Shown: positions 6,940 through 17,100, counted from the stretch's first letter. The stretch: 42,086 nt of DNA from Thermoplasmata archaeon (GCA_014894395.1 JADBLO010000116.1:1-42086), one strand, 5' to 3'. The notes: generated by a model not told the origin, from the sequence alone. A program made the numbers and translations.

Positions 6940-8820
6940 TTATTCAGTGTCTTCGTCTTTCTTTTTCTTTTTTTCTCCTTTGACTTTATAATCTGCGTTG
7001 ATGGTAGAATCATCATCTGAAGGGTGTCCTTGCCACGCATCTCCTTGTTCTGTACCCTGTCCTGGCTGTTGTTGGTAGTGTTGCGCTGCTTGCTGATAAA
7101 TCTTCGTTGATGCTTTCTGCAATTCTTGAGTTAATTTGTCTGAGTTTTCCTTAATCTTATCGGTATCATCACCCGTAAGTGCTTCTCGAAGTTCCTTTAA
7201 TGCTTTTTCGAGATTCTCTTTATCTTCGCTGGAGAACTTATCTTTTAATTCATCCAGTGTTTTTTCGGTGCTGTGTACAAGTGAGTCTGCAGTGTTCCGT
7301 ATTTCGATTTTTTCTTTGCGTTTCTTGTCTTCGTCTTCATGTTCTTTTGCTTCTTTTCGCATCCGTTCGATTTCAGAATCAGAGAGTTTCGTCGATCCAG
7401 TGATGCGAATAGACTGCTCTTTACCGGTCCCAAGGTCTTTTGCAGAAACGTTCATAATACCGTTCACGTCAATGTCAAAGGTGACTTCGATTTGTGGCAG
7501 TCCCCGTGGTGCCGGAAGGATGCCATCAAGGTGGAACCGTCCAAGACTTTTGTTGTCCGCTGCCATGGGTCGTTCTCCTTGTAAAACATTGATTTCGACG
7601 CTGGTTTGGTTGTCAGCGGCCGTGGAAAACACCTTGCTTTTTCGCGTAGGTACGGTGGTGTTGCGGTCAATCAATGGTGTCGCGACACCGCCAAGGGTTT
7701 CGATACTTAAGGTCAATGGGGTGACATCAAGGAGTACGATATCTTTATCGATTTCACCAGAGAGCACACCAGCTTGAATTGCGGCACCGATCGCGACACA
7801 TTCCATTGGGTCGACCTCTCGTTTCGGTTTCTGTCTGAAAATCTCCTCGACTTTCTTCTGTACCATCTGCATGCGGGTGACACCGCCAACAAGCACGACG
7901 TGATCAATATCTTCTGGTTTCAGTTTCGCATCTTGTAATGCTTGGCGACAGGGTTTTTCGCTACGCTGGACAATCGGAGAGATAATTTCTTCAAGTTTGG
8001 TTCGAGTCAGTTTTATTTCAAGATGTTTTGGTTCTCCGGTGACGACGTAGATGTAGGGAAGGTTGATATCGGTTTGAAGCGTCGAAGATAATTCTATTTT
8101 TGCTGTTTCTACTGCTTCTAAAACTCGTTGTAACGTTTTCGGTTCTTTACGGAGATCAACACCATGTCGTTTCTTGAATTCTTCAGCGATGTAGTCAACC
8201 AAGGCTTGATCCATGTCTGAACCGCCGAGTTGCGTATCACCACTAGTGGATAAGACTTCGAAGACGCCACCTCCAACTTCCATGATCGTGACATCAAGGG
8301 TTCCCCCACCGAAATCATACACCGCGATTTTCTGATCGCCCTCCTTATCTAACCCGTAGGCGAGAGCGGCAGCGGTCGGCTCATTGATGATTCGTTTCAC
8401 ATTGAATCCCGCAATCGCACCAGCATCCTTGGTTGCCTGCCGTTGATCATCATTAAAGTAGGCAGGAACCGTAATCACTGCATCGGTAATCTTTTCACCA
8501 AGAAAATCCTCAGCATCTTTCTTGATCTTCTGAAGGATAAACGCAGATATCTGCTGCGGCGTATAGGTTTTCCCACGTAGATTGACTTTCTCATTTGTCC
8601 CCATCTTTCGTTTTATTCGTTGGACAGTTCCTTCGGTGTTGGTGACTGCTTGTCGTTTCGCTGCTTCACCAACCAGCATTTCCCCGGTTTTTGTAAACGC
8701 GACAACTGAGGGAAAATATGGTTGTCCTTCTACGCTCTTTATGACGACTGGTTTTCCTGCTTCGATATACGCTGCCTCAGAATTTGTGGTTCCGAGATCA
8801 ATTCCTATAATCTTACTCAT
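6940..8820 (-). CDS. dnaK: Chaperone DnaK (Hsp70)
   Basis: An ATP-driven Hsp70 of 626 residues. The nucleotide-binding domain shows '[10 protein letters not shown]', '[17 protein letters not shown]', '[10 protein letters not shown]' and '[10 protein letters not shown]'. The interdomain linker is '[19 protein letters not shown]'. The substrate domain and helical lid follow, then a Gln-rich and Lys/Asp/Glu-rich tail. The start is fixed by GGAGGTG seven bases before the ATG of MSKIIGID; an upstream in-frame start has no ribosome site. It is the last gene of a thermosome-grpE-dnaK unit. Archaeal Hsp70 is generally held to be acquired from bacteria. No dnaJ follows; the next gene is a convergent USP. 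Confidence 0.97.
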   Translation of the reverse strand: MSKIIGIDLGTTNSEAAYIEAGKPVVIKSVEGQPYFPSVVAFTKTGEMLVGEAAKRQAVTNTEGTVQRIKRKMGTNEKVNLRGKTYTPQQISAFILQKIKKDAEDFLGEKITDAVITVPAYFNDDQRQATKDAGAIAGFNVKRIINEPTAAALAYGLDKEGDQKIAVYDFGGGTLDVTIMEVGGGVFEVLSTSGDTQLGGSDMDQALVDYIAEEFKKRHGVDLRKEPKTLQRVLEAVETAKIELSSTLQTDINLPYIYVVTGEPKHLEIKLTRTKLEEIISPIVQRSEKPCRQALQDAKLKPEDIDHVVLVGGVTRMQMVQKKVEEIFRQKPKREVDPMECVAIGAAIQAGVLSGEIDKDIVLLDVTPLTLSIETLGGVATPLIDRNTTVPTRKSKVFSTAADNQTSVEINVLQGERPMAADNKSLGRFHLDGILPAPRGLPQIEVTFDIDVNGIMNVSAKDLGTGKEQSIRITGSTKLSDSEIERMRKEAKEHEDEDKKRKEKIEIRNTADSLVHSTEKTLDELKDKFSSEDKENLEKALKELREALTGDDTDKIKENSDKLTQELQKASTKIYQQAAQHYQQQPGQGTEQGDAWQGHPSDDDSTINADYKVKGEKKKKKDEDTE

Positions 8821-8845
8821 ATCATACACCTCCAAGGTGGTTTTA

Positions 8846-9355
8846 TTATGGTTTCTTTTTTGCGACAATAACATGGGCTGGTCGGAGGAGTTTTTCTCCC
8901 ACCAGATACCCTTTTTTTATTTCATCAAGGATCGTTCCATCAACGCATTCAGATTGTTCTATAGTTGAGATTGCGTTATGAAGCTGATAGTTGAAAGGTT
9001 TTCCTTTACAGTCAATGTAGGTTATTCCTTCTTTTTCTAGGAATTTGTCAAGGTTTTCTAGTAAAAGTTTTAATCCTGATTTTGGGTCGGAATCCTCATA
9101 TGCTTTTTTCAAGAGTTCGGTTAGGTCGAGGAGTTCGAGCAGGTATTTTTTCTTGATATCTTCTTTTTGAGCTTGTAGTTCTTTTTCCATGCGTTTCTGG
9201 TAGTTTTGAAAATCAGCGAGCGTTCGTAGATATTTGTCGTTTTTATCCATGATCTCTTGATGGAGTTGCGTGTTTTCTTCTTCTAATTTTTTTATAGTAT
9301 GATGTGCTGTTTCTTGTGTATTTTTCTTGGTGCCAGTTGGTTTTTTTGTTGGCAT
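8846..9355 (-). CDS. grpE: Nucleotide exchange factor GrpE
   Basis: GrpE releases ADP from DnaK. This 169-residue version has a basic start, a long coiled coil (about residues 20-75, '[20 protein letters not shown]'), then the four-helix and beta-wing region. The wing carries the hallmarks '[14 protein letters not shown]' and '[15 protein letters not shown]'. The ATG opening MPTKKPTG follows GGTGATT. It lies 25 bases upstream of dnaK and 40 bases downstream of the thermosome stop, so all three are probably co-transcribed. Confidence 0.94.
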   Translation of the reverse strand: MPTKKPTGTKKNTQETAHHTIKKLEEENTQLHQEIMDKNDKYLRTLADFQNYQKRMEKELQAQKEDIKKKYLLELLDLTELLKKAYEDSDPKSGLKLLLENLDKFLEKEGITYIDCKGKPFNYQLHNAISTIEQSECVDGTILDEIKKGYLVGEKLLRPAHVIVAKKKP

Positions 9356-9395
9356 AATCACCAAAAAAATAAAAAAAAGGAAAAAAGGGGTTGGA

Positions 9396-11054
9396 CTAGT
9401 AGTCGTCCATCCCGCCGCCACCAGGCATTCCACCAGGCGGCATACCGCCAGGCGGCATTCCGCCGCCGCCACCACCGCCCTTTGATGAGATGATGTCGTC
9501 GATCCGGAGGATCATGGTTGCCGCTTCAGTTGAGGCTTGAATTTCTTGGACGCTGACGCGGAGTGGTTCGATGACATTGTTTTTTATCATGTCCACGACT
9601 TTCCCAGTAAAGACATCAACACCAGCGTTTTTATCGCCCTTCTTATGGACTCTGCGCATCTCAATCATCATGTCAATCGGATCGAGCCCTGCGTTTTCTG
9701 CGAGGGTCTTGGGGATGATTTCGATGGCGTTTGCAAAGGCCTCTATCGCCATTTGTTCTCGTCCGCCAACGGAGGATGCATAATCTCGGAGTGCCATTGA
9801 TACTGTAGTTGCTGCTGCGCCACCGCCAGGAGTGAGTTTTCCATCTTCTAACGCGATTTTGACAACGAACAAAGCGTCATGCATACCACGGTCAAGTTCA
9901 TCGACGACGTGTTCAGTACTGCCGCGGATGAGGACGGACACTGCCTTGGGGTTTTTACAATCAGTGATGAATGTCATTTTATCATCGCCGATTTTTTGTT
10001 CCTCAACATTGCCAGCGAATCCAAGATCTTTTGGAGAAATCTCGTCAAGGTTTGCGACGACGATAGCACCGGTTGCTTTTGCGAGTTTATCCATGTCGCT
10101 TTTCTTCGCTCGTCTGACCGCGTAGATGCCTTCTTTGGAGAGGAAGTGTTGTGCAAGGTCATCAATGCCTTTCTGACAGACCAGGACGTTCGCTCCGCTT
10201 TTTTTGACTTTTTCGACCATTTTCCGCAACATGGATTCCTCTTCATCAAGGAATGCTTGCAGCTGGGTAGGGTCTTGGATTTGAATGCGCGCATCAACCT
10301 CTGTTTTTTTGATTTCTAACGCTGCGTTCACGAGTGCTATTTTTGCGTTTTTCAGTTGTCGTGGCATTCCCTCATGGACACGTTCTTTATCCAGGATGAT
10401 TCCTTTTATGATCCGGGTGTCCTGGATACTGCCACCGTGTTTCTTCTGGATCTGAATGTTGTCCATATCCACGATGGTTTTGTCACCGATTTGTTCGGCT
10501 ATACTGGTAACTGCGTCAACGACGACGTCCGCGAGGAGTTCTTTTGATGCGCTCGCACCTTTGCTAGCCATCGATGTCATAGCGATGTTTTTTAAGGTTT
10601 TTTTATCACCGGGTTTAATAGGGGTTGCCATTTTGTTGAGCTCAGCAATTGCTTTGGTTGCTGCGAGCTTGTATCCCGTGCAGATAACGGTTGGGTGGAT
10701 GTTCTGCTCGATAAGTTCTCCAGCGTATTTTAACAACTCACCGGTGAGAATCACGGCTGATGTTGTACCATCACCGCATTCGTCATCTTGTGATTTGGCG
10801 ACTTCTACGATCATCTTTGCTGCAGGGTGTTCAACATCGATTTCTTTGAGAATGGTTGCTCCATCGTTCGTGATGACCACATCACCCATGGAGTCGACCA
10901 GCATCTTGTCCATTCCTTTTGGACCGAGCGTTGATTTCACTGCGTCTGAGATTGCTCGTGCTGCCATAATGTTGTTTAATTGTGCGCCTTTTCCTTTTTC
11001 TCGCTTAGTTCCTTCTCTAAGGATGATAATTGGTTGCTGTCCTCCAGCCATCAT
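9396..11054 (-). CDS. thsA: Thermosome subunit (group II chaperonin)
   Basis: A 552-residue group II chaperonin subunit that folds proteins inside a double-ring cage without a GroES lid. ATPase motifs are present: '[13 protein letters not shown]', '[10 protein letters not shown]' and '[14 protein letters not shown]' in the equatorial domain, and '[19 protein letters not shown]' near residue 405. The C terminus is the typical Gly/Met repeat ending GGMDDY, which lines the cavity floor. AAAGGAGG precedes the ATG and a strong TATA box sits about 55 bases upstream. An IS5-type element is inserted immediately upstream of that promoter, on the same strand, so read-through from the IS could add to expression. 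It heads the operon with grpE and dnaK. Confidence 0.96.
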   Translation of the reverse strand: MMAGGQQPIIILREGTKREKGKGAQLNNIMAARAISDAVKSTLGPKGMDKMLVDSMGDVVITNDGATILKEIDVEHPAAKMIVEVAKSQDDECGDGTTSAVILTGELLKYAGELIEQNIHPTVICTGYKLAATKAIAELNKMATPIKPGDKKTLKNIAMTSMASKGASASKELLADVVVDAVTSIAEQIGDKTIVDMDNIQIQKKHGGSIQDTRIIKGIILDKERVHEGMPRQLKNAKIALVNAALEIKKTEVDARIQIQDPTQLQAFLDEEESMLRKMVEKVKKSGANVLVCQKGIDDLAQHFLSKEGIYAVRRAKKSDMDKLAKATGAIVVANLDEISPKDLGFAGNVEEQKIGDDKMTFITDCKNPKAVSVLIRGSTEHVVDELDRGMHDALFVVKIALEDGKLTPGGGAAATTVSMALRDYASSVGGREQMAIEAFANAIEIIPKTLAENAGLDPIDMMIEMRRVHKKGDKNAGVDVFTGKVVDMIKNNVIEPLRVSVQEIQASTEAATMILRIDDIISSKGGGGGGGMPPGGMPPGGMPGGGGMDDY

Positions 11055-11107
11055 AATGTTTGCCTCCTTTTAACTCTATTAAAAGCAAAAAGAGCATGTA
11101 TACACTT

Positions 11108-11118
11108 CTATATAAAGG
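11108..11118 (-). promoter_or_regulatory. TATA box of the thermosome operon
   Basis: Minus-strand ACCTTTATATAG is a strong archaeal BRE/TATA match about 55 bases before the thermosome ATG. The left IS end starts only 14 bases further upstream, after the 9-bp duplicated target. Confidence 0.6.
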
Positions 11119-11122
11119 TTAC

Positions 11123-11131
11123 TGTTTCGGG
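11123..11131. repeat. Target-site duplication, thermosome side
   Basis: TGTTTCGGG directly abuts the IS inverted repeat and is repeated at 12155-12163. Nine bases is the duplication size known for IS903-group elements of the IS5 family. Confidence 0.8.
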
Positions 11132-11140
11132 GGCTTTGGT

Positions 11141-11734
11141 TCATAATTCACCTCTTGTAACCGCCAATCGTATTGTTCTATGGATCAATTGTCGTATATT
11201 GTACCCTATGGTTTTAAGCCATATTTCGTTGGTTTGACATTTTCGGTTTCTGCTGGAAAGATAGGAGTTGGTTTGTTGTTTGAATGAGCTGAATCCTGCT
11301 TCGCTGTTGGAACGTTTGTGGTATCGTTTGTCCCATGCTTTTTCGTCTTTTTCTCTGGATTTGTGCATCTTTCGCCAGGCAGGGTATCCTTTGCTTTTTC
11401 TGGTGCTGTTCTTTTTCATCATGAGAAATGGTGTTCCACCTCGTTTGGCGATGTATTGTGCGTTGCGTCGTGACGAGAGTCCTTTATCGCCGCAGACATC
11501 GCCTATCTCTCCGTTGATCTGTTCGAGCAAGGGAATCAATAGGGGTGAATCATGTCGTGTTGCTTTGGTGACCTCGATGGAGTAGATAGGTTTTTCAGGG
11601 CCTTTGATTTCCATTGCGACATGGATTTTTTTGAAGTCACGTTTTCTGGTTTTCTTCTTGGTTCTTAGACAATACCAAGGTGAGTAGTGGTCGGTTGTTT
11701 CTCCACTGGAATCTACGCCGATGTGTTTTCGCTT
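11141..11734 (-). CDS. IS5-type transposase, C-terminal DDE part (second frame)
   Basis: This frame continues the transposase after a -1 shift at an A7 tract (minus-strand bases 11739-11733). It begins 'KRKHIGVDSSG', which supplies the first catalytic Asp. It continues with 'VCGDKGLSSRRNAQYIAKRG' (second Asp) and 'KRSNSEAGFSSFKQ', whose Glu fits the third acidic residue, then ends 'VTRGEL' inside the terminal inverted repeat. The first ATG-initiated stretch starts at 11614, after the first Asp, so the protein is only catalytic if made by frameshifting from the upstream frame. It is either a programmed fusion or an inactivating indel. Confidence 0.75.
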   Translation of the reverse strand, partial: KRKHIGVDSSGETTDHYSPWYCLRTKKKTRKRDFKKIHVAMEIKGPEKPIYSIEVTKATRHDSPLLIPLLEQINGEIGDVCGDKGLSSRRNAQYIAKRGGTPFLMMKKNSTRKSKGYPAWRKMHKSREKDEKAWDKRYHKRSNSEAGFSSFKQQTNSYLSSRNRKCQTNEIWLKTIGYNIRQLIHRTIRLAVTRGEL

Positions 11735-12105
11735 TTTTTAAACTCATTAACAATAGCTTCGTTCGCTGTTCGCAGCCATGCTTTATCCAATTTCTTCATG
11801 GTTCGTTGAAGGGTTGATCTGCTTGGTGTTTTCTTGAGTTCTAATTGTTCTCGGAGTCCGGGGAATCCCTTGGCAAATGAGGTGATCTCCCGGAATTTCA
11901 ATCGGTAAAACATCTTCAATAGCAGAAGTATCACAAGTCCTTTCCAATCATATGCAGGTGGTCTTCCTGGTTTCTTTTTCTTTGTTCTCCAGTGTTGTGG
12001 TGGTTGTTGGTTCCAAATGATCTTTTTGCTGATTTCAAGGAAGAGGCGGAACTCTTCCTCTTCTGCTTTTTCGTAGACTTTCCAATTTGTTTTTCGCATA
12101 CCCAT
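11713..12105 (-). CDS. IS5-type transposase, N-terminal part (first frame)
   Basis: About 130 residues. The highly charged start ('TNWKVYEKAEEEEFRLFLE') is followed by the proline/basic stretch 'RTKKKKPGRPPAYDWKGL'. A helical DNA-binding region ('REITSFAKGFPGLREQLEL', 'TPSRSTLQRTMKKLDKAW') resembles the domain preceding the DDE fold in IS5 transposases. The frame ends shortly after TTT AAA AAA AGC, where a -1 slip joins the catalytic frame. AAAGGG precedes two close ATGs (12105 and 12099); a GTG at 12132 is also open. Confidence 0.72.
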   Translation of the reverse strand: MGMRKTNWKVYEKAEEEEFRLFLEISKKIIWNQQPPQHWRTKKKKPGRPPAYDWKGLVILLLLKMFYRLKFREITSFAKGFPGLREQLELKKTPSRSTLQRTMKKLDKAWLRTANEAIVNEFKKSENTSA

Positions 12106-12154
12106 CCCTTTGTACAGGTATGCAATTCTCACTTATTAATTATGAACCAAGGCC

Positions 12155-12163
12155 TGTTTCGGG
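12155..12163. repeat. Target-site duplication, far side
   Basis: TGTTTCGGG, identical to 11123-11131, marks the other edge of the IS insertion. Confidence 0.8.
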
Positions 12164-12263
12164 TTCTGTATCATATAGGATTGTTATATTAGTGTTGTCA
12201 CATTAGAGTTGTTATAGAAAAAATTGCATAAGATTATTAAAGAATAATATAATTTGTAGATAT

Positions 12264-12899
12264 ATGCCATTCTCACCGACTGTAAAAGAAGAAGCATTAA
12301 TCAAGTCAAAAAGAAGTTGTTGCATCTGTAATGAATTTTGTGGTCTTTATTCATATGTCCATCATATTATTCAAGAAGCAGATTTGGGACCAAATACTAT
12401 TGATAATGCTATTGTTCTTTGTGATCGCTGTCATGGAGAAGCAGGTCGTTATAATGTCCATCATCCAATCGGAAATAAATATAGTGTGGAAGAATTGAAA
12501 AAACAAAGAGATAAATGGTGGGACTGGTGTAAAAATAATCCTTTGGTTCCTCCACCAAAACACCCAATTTCAATTAAACCTTCAACAATTTTTTTAGGAA
12601 GCGGCAAATGGAAGGTTGATAGAGCAATTCAAATACATAATCGAACAACTGAAATTTTATATCAAGTATGGACAAAATTTATTTTTGATACAAAAGAAGT
12701 TATTCCTGAAGATATTGAGATTAAGATACTAAATATGAAGGAACAACTTGAATTGGAATCAGGTGATGCAGTAATATCGGGAGATATTTTTAATATAATA
12801 GGGGTAGATGAAAAAGGTAATAATTCTTTATATTTACAAATATCTTCAATAAATCCAAATGAAGTAATTAGCATTAGAGTCACCCCTTCCACATCATAA
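12264..12899 (+). pseudogene. HNH-nuclease-like protein, N-terminal part of an interrupted gene
   Basis: Residues 17-60 form an HNH-type zinc module. There is a first CxxC (C19, C22), a His pair 'YVHHII' (H33, H34), Asn48 and 'LCDRCHGEAGR' with C53, C56 and H57. This is the pattern of HNH/HNHc endonucleases found in phage, restriction and toxin contexts. The remaining 140 residues are a beta-rich region I do not recognise. The frame ends at a stop inside an inserted element (12883-13012); the same kind of coding sequence resumes at 13014 and runs open to 13203. The intact ancestor was thus about 60 residues longer. The region is AT-rich compared with the flanking core genes. The truncated protein may still be made, with the HNH module intact. 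Confidence 0.68.
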
Positions 12900-13012
12900 A
12901 TGATGTGGCTTTCCCCTCCGAGGGGAAGAAAATGCCTGGCGGCATTTTACCAATAACTTTCCGGGCGATTCATCCCTGACTTAAAAGTCATGGATTTCTC
13001 GCTCGGAATCCT
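12883..13012 (+). mobile_element. Miniature IS200/IS605-like element (about 130 bp)
   Basis: The segment is noncoding, GC-richer than its surroundings and full of hairpins. CCACATCAT-AA-ATGATGTGG is a 9-bp stem, followed by TCCCCTCCGAGGGGA and AATGCC-TGGC-GGCATT. The end, CGATTCATCCCTGACTTAAA followed by a stem partner and TTTCTCGC, has the form of the right end of IS605-type tnpB transposons. No transposase is inside, so it would need one in trans. It cuts the HNH reading frame. Exact borders are uncertain by a few bases because these elements make no target duplication. Confidence 0.62.
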
Positions 13013-13013
13013 T

Positions 13014-13203
13014 AAAAAATAAATTAAATAAAGAATTATCTTCGGCAAAAAATCATATTTTATACCCTGTAATTTTAAGATTTTCTAATGAACCAGAATA
13101 CACTGGAACATCAGATGATGGCGAAGTTCAACTTAATTTCACTCCACCAGAAAATTTTACTATGAAAAGCTTTGGAATTTTAATAAAAAAGAAAAGGAAT
13201 TAA
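13014..13203 (+). pseudogene. Displaced C-terminal part of the HNH-type gene
   Basis: The frame is open from TTAAAAAATAAATTA to the TAA at 13201. It reads 'LKNKLNKELSSAKNHILYPV' then 'ILRFSNEPEYTGTSDDGEV' and ends 'GILIKKKRN'. It has no start codon or ribosome site of its own and shares base composition with the upstream half. It is best explained as the tail of the interrupted HNH gene. Confidence 0.55.
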
Positions 13204-13211
13204 AAAAAATA

Positions 13212-13358
13212 TTAGAAATTTTTTTCTAATGAAGAATATATTTTCATGTATAAATTTAACACATTTTTTCCGTTATCTCCATACCTTTCGTTTAATGCGG
13301 ATATTATACTGTTTTCAAGAGACATTTTTAAGATGCATAACTCATTGTCATCAAACAT
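13212..13358 (-). CDS. Small hypothetical protein, 48 aa
   Basis: AAGGAG stands 7 bases before an ATG that opens 48 codons ('MFDDNELCILKMSLENSIIS', continuing with 'ALNERYGDNGKNVLNLYMKI'). It is acidic and helical. The start overlaps the end of the upstream transposase fragment. The good ribosome site and non-random composition favour a real gene, but no family is recognised. Confidence 0.42.
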   Translation of the reverse strand: MFDDNELCILKMSLENSIISALNERYGDNGKNVLNLYMKIYSSLEKNF

Positions 13359-13533
13359 GTTTTTTCTCCTTATTACTCCTTTGATATTGAATTGCTTTAT
13401 GCATCAGAGTAACCCATTTGTCCTTCCCCTCGATAGTGATACCTGCTTCCTCGGAAGGTGTTCTTCCATCTAGTGCTTCATGTGGTTTAATGAGGTTCTG
13501 TGTAATATTGTGATGGTAAAATAGGGTTGTCAA
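13351..13533 (-). pseudogene. DDE transposase C-terminal remnant
   Basis: About 60 codons match the extreme C terminus of rve-type DDE transposases common in archaea. 'HHNITQNLIKPHEALDGRTP' is followed by 'SEEAGITIEGKDKW'. The usual form is YHNxIRPHxALxGxTPAExAGI. The catalytic core is absent, since the frame begins at a TTG just before the motif. It is a remnant of an older insertion. Confidence 0.65.
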
Positions 13534-13589
13534 ATCAGAGTTGGTGCTGCCAAAGATATGTTTTTAAAGACAAAAAAAAATAGAATTGA

Positions 13590-14048
13590 AAAATCGAGGA
13601 AAGACATACGAGTTTAATATCTTATATTAAATCTTCTAAATGGTGGTTAATCATCGGGACCATCTTTTTTCTTATATATATTGGTGCTTTCATTTATGTT
13701 TTAACATTTAAAATATGGGAACGACAATATGCAGATGATCTACGTCTTATAATAATTCTATTTCTTGGCGGAATTATTGGAGAAATCATAAGTAAATCTA
13801 GGAAATTTTTTTATTCTTTTATAGCTTGGATATGTATTGGTCTTTACCAAGGTGTCTTATTCTTACTTATATATTTTATTGGCTTTGAGTATATTATGAA
13901 ACAAACATTAGACGAATCTATTATTGGATATTTGTATATTTATGCTGTGATAACATTTGGTCTCATAATAACAGTCTTTATTCCAACAAATCTTATAGGG
14001 GGATTAATTGTATTTCTTGGTAAATTTTTCATATTTAAAAAAAAGTAG
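13590..14048 (+). pseudogene. Membrane-protein frame without a start codon
   Basis: An open frame of about 150 codons reads as a four-helix membrane protein. The segments are 'WWLIIGTIFFLIYIGAFIYV', 'LRLIIILFLGGIIGEII', 'FIAWICIGLYQGVLFLLIYF' and 'YIYAVITFGLIITVFIPTNL'. It ends FKKK-stop. No ATG, GTG or TTG precedes the first helix in this frame. An ATG at 13558 in another frame (MFLKTKK...) would need a one-base shift shortly before 13615 to join. It is therefore a decayed or frameshifted gene, or a sequencing indel in an A tract. Family not recognised. Confidence 0.45.
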
Positions 14049-14187
14049 TAATGTTATTAATTTGTCAATTTAGTGTTTGCAGGGGCATAGAAATCCTCTA
14101 TGATGAACTAAATCAAAGAGAGAGGGTTTCTACAGACCTGTCGATGGTTCGTTGCACAACTTTCCCCAGTGAATTGAAACTGTGTAT

Positions 14188-17100
14188 TTATTGTTGCAGT
14201 ACATCTGCTTCGAAGAAACCAATAGCAACCCGTGGTCCGATGTATCCAAATTTAGTATCCTTTGAAACAATAAAGTGTTCACCAGCTTTGTAAATCACAG
14301 GTTCGATAGTGTCTAACGTCAACGAGAAAAGAAACCGTGCTGTAAAAGTGATGGTATCACCGGTATCGTTTTTTTCTTTGATAAACCCGATGAGGAAATA
14401 CTTGCCGAAACTCCCCTGATTCTTAATGTATACCCAGACCTCATGTGTCCAGCTTTGTCCTGACTGGTCAAAGACCCGGGCGCGTATCATTTTATTCACC
14501 CCGAGACTTTGAGCGCCATCTGACGGAGTTTTGCTCCCACTATTCATCTCAGAAATGTTACAGAACCATTCATAGGGCGGCTCCGTGTCGACATACGGGA
14601 GTCCCGGGTGTTGCCCAAACGGCTCAATATCGAATTCGACGCGATCAACCACCGCATTGTCTGACGCATTCGCCCGTACCCAGAAGGGCAAATTGACCTG
14701 CTGCTCATCGACCGGTTCTTTTATCTCGACATAGGGGCGTTCTGCATCGATTTTTATCTGAATGGTATTATCCGGTTGTGTGTTATCTTCAACGTTTCCC
14801 GAGCGGTCAACAGACCAGAAATTGACATCCCAGGTACCCATCCAATGTGTTTCTTGTGTCACAACAAGAGGGATGCCACTCCCGAGGATGTATTCTTGCG
14901 TAGGCCCATCATTGAGAGTGTAATAGGTATGATTCACCCCACTCCCTGTACCTTCAGGGAGATCATAGGAGGTGAGCCACACCGTGACTCCCTCGCTGGT
15001 ATACCAGCCGTTCAGTCCTTGACTACCCGAGATATGATCAAGCGTAGTCACAGGTGGTACCTCATCCAACCCGATATAGCGTACCGTCCAACTATTGAGG
15101 GTTGGTGTATACGACGGGTTGCTCCTGATGAAATGCGCTCTCAGACGTATTGCCAAGGGATCGAGCGATTGCAAGGATTGCCCTGGATTTATCCCTTGAA
15201 TGAGTACGGTGTCACCTGCACCATTTAATATATCAAAGGTTATCGTTCCTTCAGAAATCGCATTGAAATCATACCATGCTAAAAGATTCTCTGGGTCGAT
15301 AGCTATTGAAGTAAGTTGGGCTTCAAGCAGAAGTGTTTTTTCGTCCCCCATACTGTAGGTGACCTCCGAACCACTCGGTATATTCAAATGCCATATGTTA
15401 CCGTAAGCATCAGACATGTCATTCCATGGAGAAGGATAGTACACGCGTACGTCCTCCCAAGCGACGAAGATCTTTCCGTTTCCCACTGCCATATTTCCCC
15501 AATCAGCCTCAGCCGAGGTACTGGCTGACAATTGAACTTCACCAGTGTAGACCTCTCCATCTGAAGATACCAGTTTGCCCCAGATGAGTCCTGAATCGCT
15601 CTCCGGTGCTTTACTGTTAAAAGAAACGAAGAATGACGAGGAGAGATAGGGGACGATGTCGGTCCGGACGAACTCCCCGGATTTGATTTGGAAGGTATCG
15701 ACAACAACATTTCCTGTATCATCACAGATCATGCCCCAGATGTTTCCCCAAAAATCACCAGAACTAATATCATCATTGTTGTAGGTAATGAGGTAGCACT
15801 GGGTTTCTGAAGAAAACTCGACGCAGGGGAAGTTATAATCAACGGAGTCACTCCCTGTAGCGACAGTGATGGTATTCCCAATTTGATTGAGGTTTTCATC
15901 AAATACTCCAGCTTTCAAACTGAATGGTCCATTGTCTGCGGTGAGTCCTTCCTCCCAGACGATCATGTACTGTCCGTGAATCGGATCGAAAGCAACCCAC
16001 GGCTCGCATTGGCTATTTGCTGCGGTGCATATGTTTTTTTCACCACCAACCGGGTTCCCATTGGTATCATACAGCCGTCCGTAGATGTTGTAGTTGGTCT
16101 CACCGTTTCGCGCATCTTCCCAGACGACACAGAACCGATTGTGTACCGAATCAAATTGAACGTTCGCATCTGCTTGGCAATCCGCTGCACTACAGACATT
16201 AATGACGGTACCGAGTTGCAATTGATTGCCATTTCTCACCACCGTTCTTGCTTTAATGTCCTCTGTAGTTGCACTGGGGTGTGCGACCGTATCATAATGC
16301 TCCCAGGCAACAAAGAATTTTCCTCCACCATAGTCAATGGATGGATTCTCATTTCTATAATAGAGAGTTGAATCTTGATACACTAAATTATCAAAAACCA
16401 CACGATTTCCATCGGGGTCATACATGGATGCCCTGATTTCTTGTTTAAAACCCCAGGTGTATGGTGGCCACCATGGTTGTCCTTCTTCCCAAGCAACGAG
16501 GAATTCACCGCCCCCATACGCCACATCAGCATCCCATGCTCCCTCATTGTTCGAATGGTAGGATATCTGTTCATCATTAGGCCAATGTTCTTCCCAGTCC
16601 GTGAAAACACCATAGAAATCGCTTTGACTTGTTGCCGATGGATTTCCGTAAAAGAGGTACATCATGCTATTACCGGTGGGGATATAGGGAATCTTTACCC
16701 AAAAGCTCGCAGAACTTGAGTCATAATTCTCCAGCCAATAATTGCACAAAACATCGCCGCTACCTTCGTGTTTAAACCGTATATCACCAAAGTCTGGTCT
16801 CATGTCGGAATCATAGGTAACGGTGAGATGTATCGCATAGTTGTACAGCAATTCTCCAGCATTATTCGTAATCGTAATTGGTTTCATTCGTATCCATGCA
16901 GGATCGGTCCATAATGCATATGTATTTTTCATCTTAACAGAACCACTAGCAACTTCATAATTGTACGACATCGTTGGATCAATCTTTGTTGCGTCATTGA
17001 ACAGATCCTCCCATGTAAAGTAATTGTCTTCGAGGAGAGGTATGGAAAGAGGTGGTGTTGTTTTAGAGACGTTATCAATATGTTTTGTATCGAATTTCAC

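Larger units (their letters stand above)
11132..12154 (-). mobile_element. Complete IS5-family (IS903-like) insertion sequence, 1023 bp
   Basis: Both ends are visible. The left end is GGCTTTGGTTCATAATT (11132-11148); the right end, read inward on the minus strand, is GGCCTTGGTTCATAATT (12138-12154). These 17-bp inverted repeats differ at one base. A 9-bp direct repeat TGTTTCGGG flanks the element. The IR start GGCTTTG and 9-bp duplication are hallmarks of the IS903 group. The element carries one transposase in two frames. The perfect duplication suggests a fairly recent insertion. Confidence 0.88.

Noticed and set aside
7136-7777. A 213-residue plus-strand frame
   Set aside because: It is the antisense shadow of dnaK, with Ser-rich composition and no ribosome site.
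10456-11073. A 205-residue plus-strand frame
   Set aside because: It is antisense to the thermosome gene and crosses its ribosome site.
14160-14190. A CRISPR-repeat-like ending (GTGAATTGAAAC)
   Set aside because: It occurs once, with no regularly spaced copies and no cas genes in the window.
14051-14293. An 80-residue plus-strand frame after the membrane-protein relic
   Set aside because: It runs into the 3' end of the large surface-protein gene on the other strand, has no ribosome site and no family resemblance.
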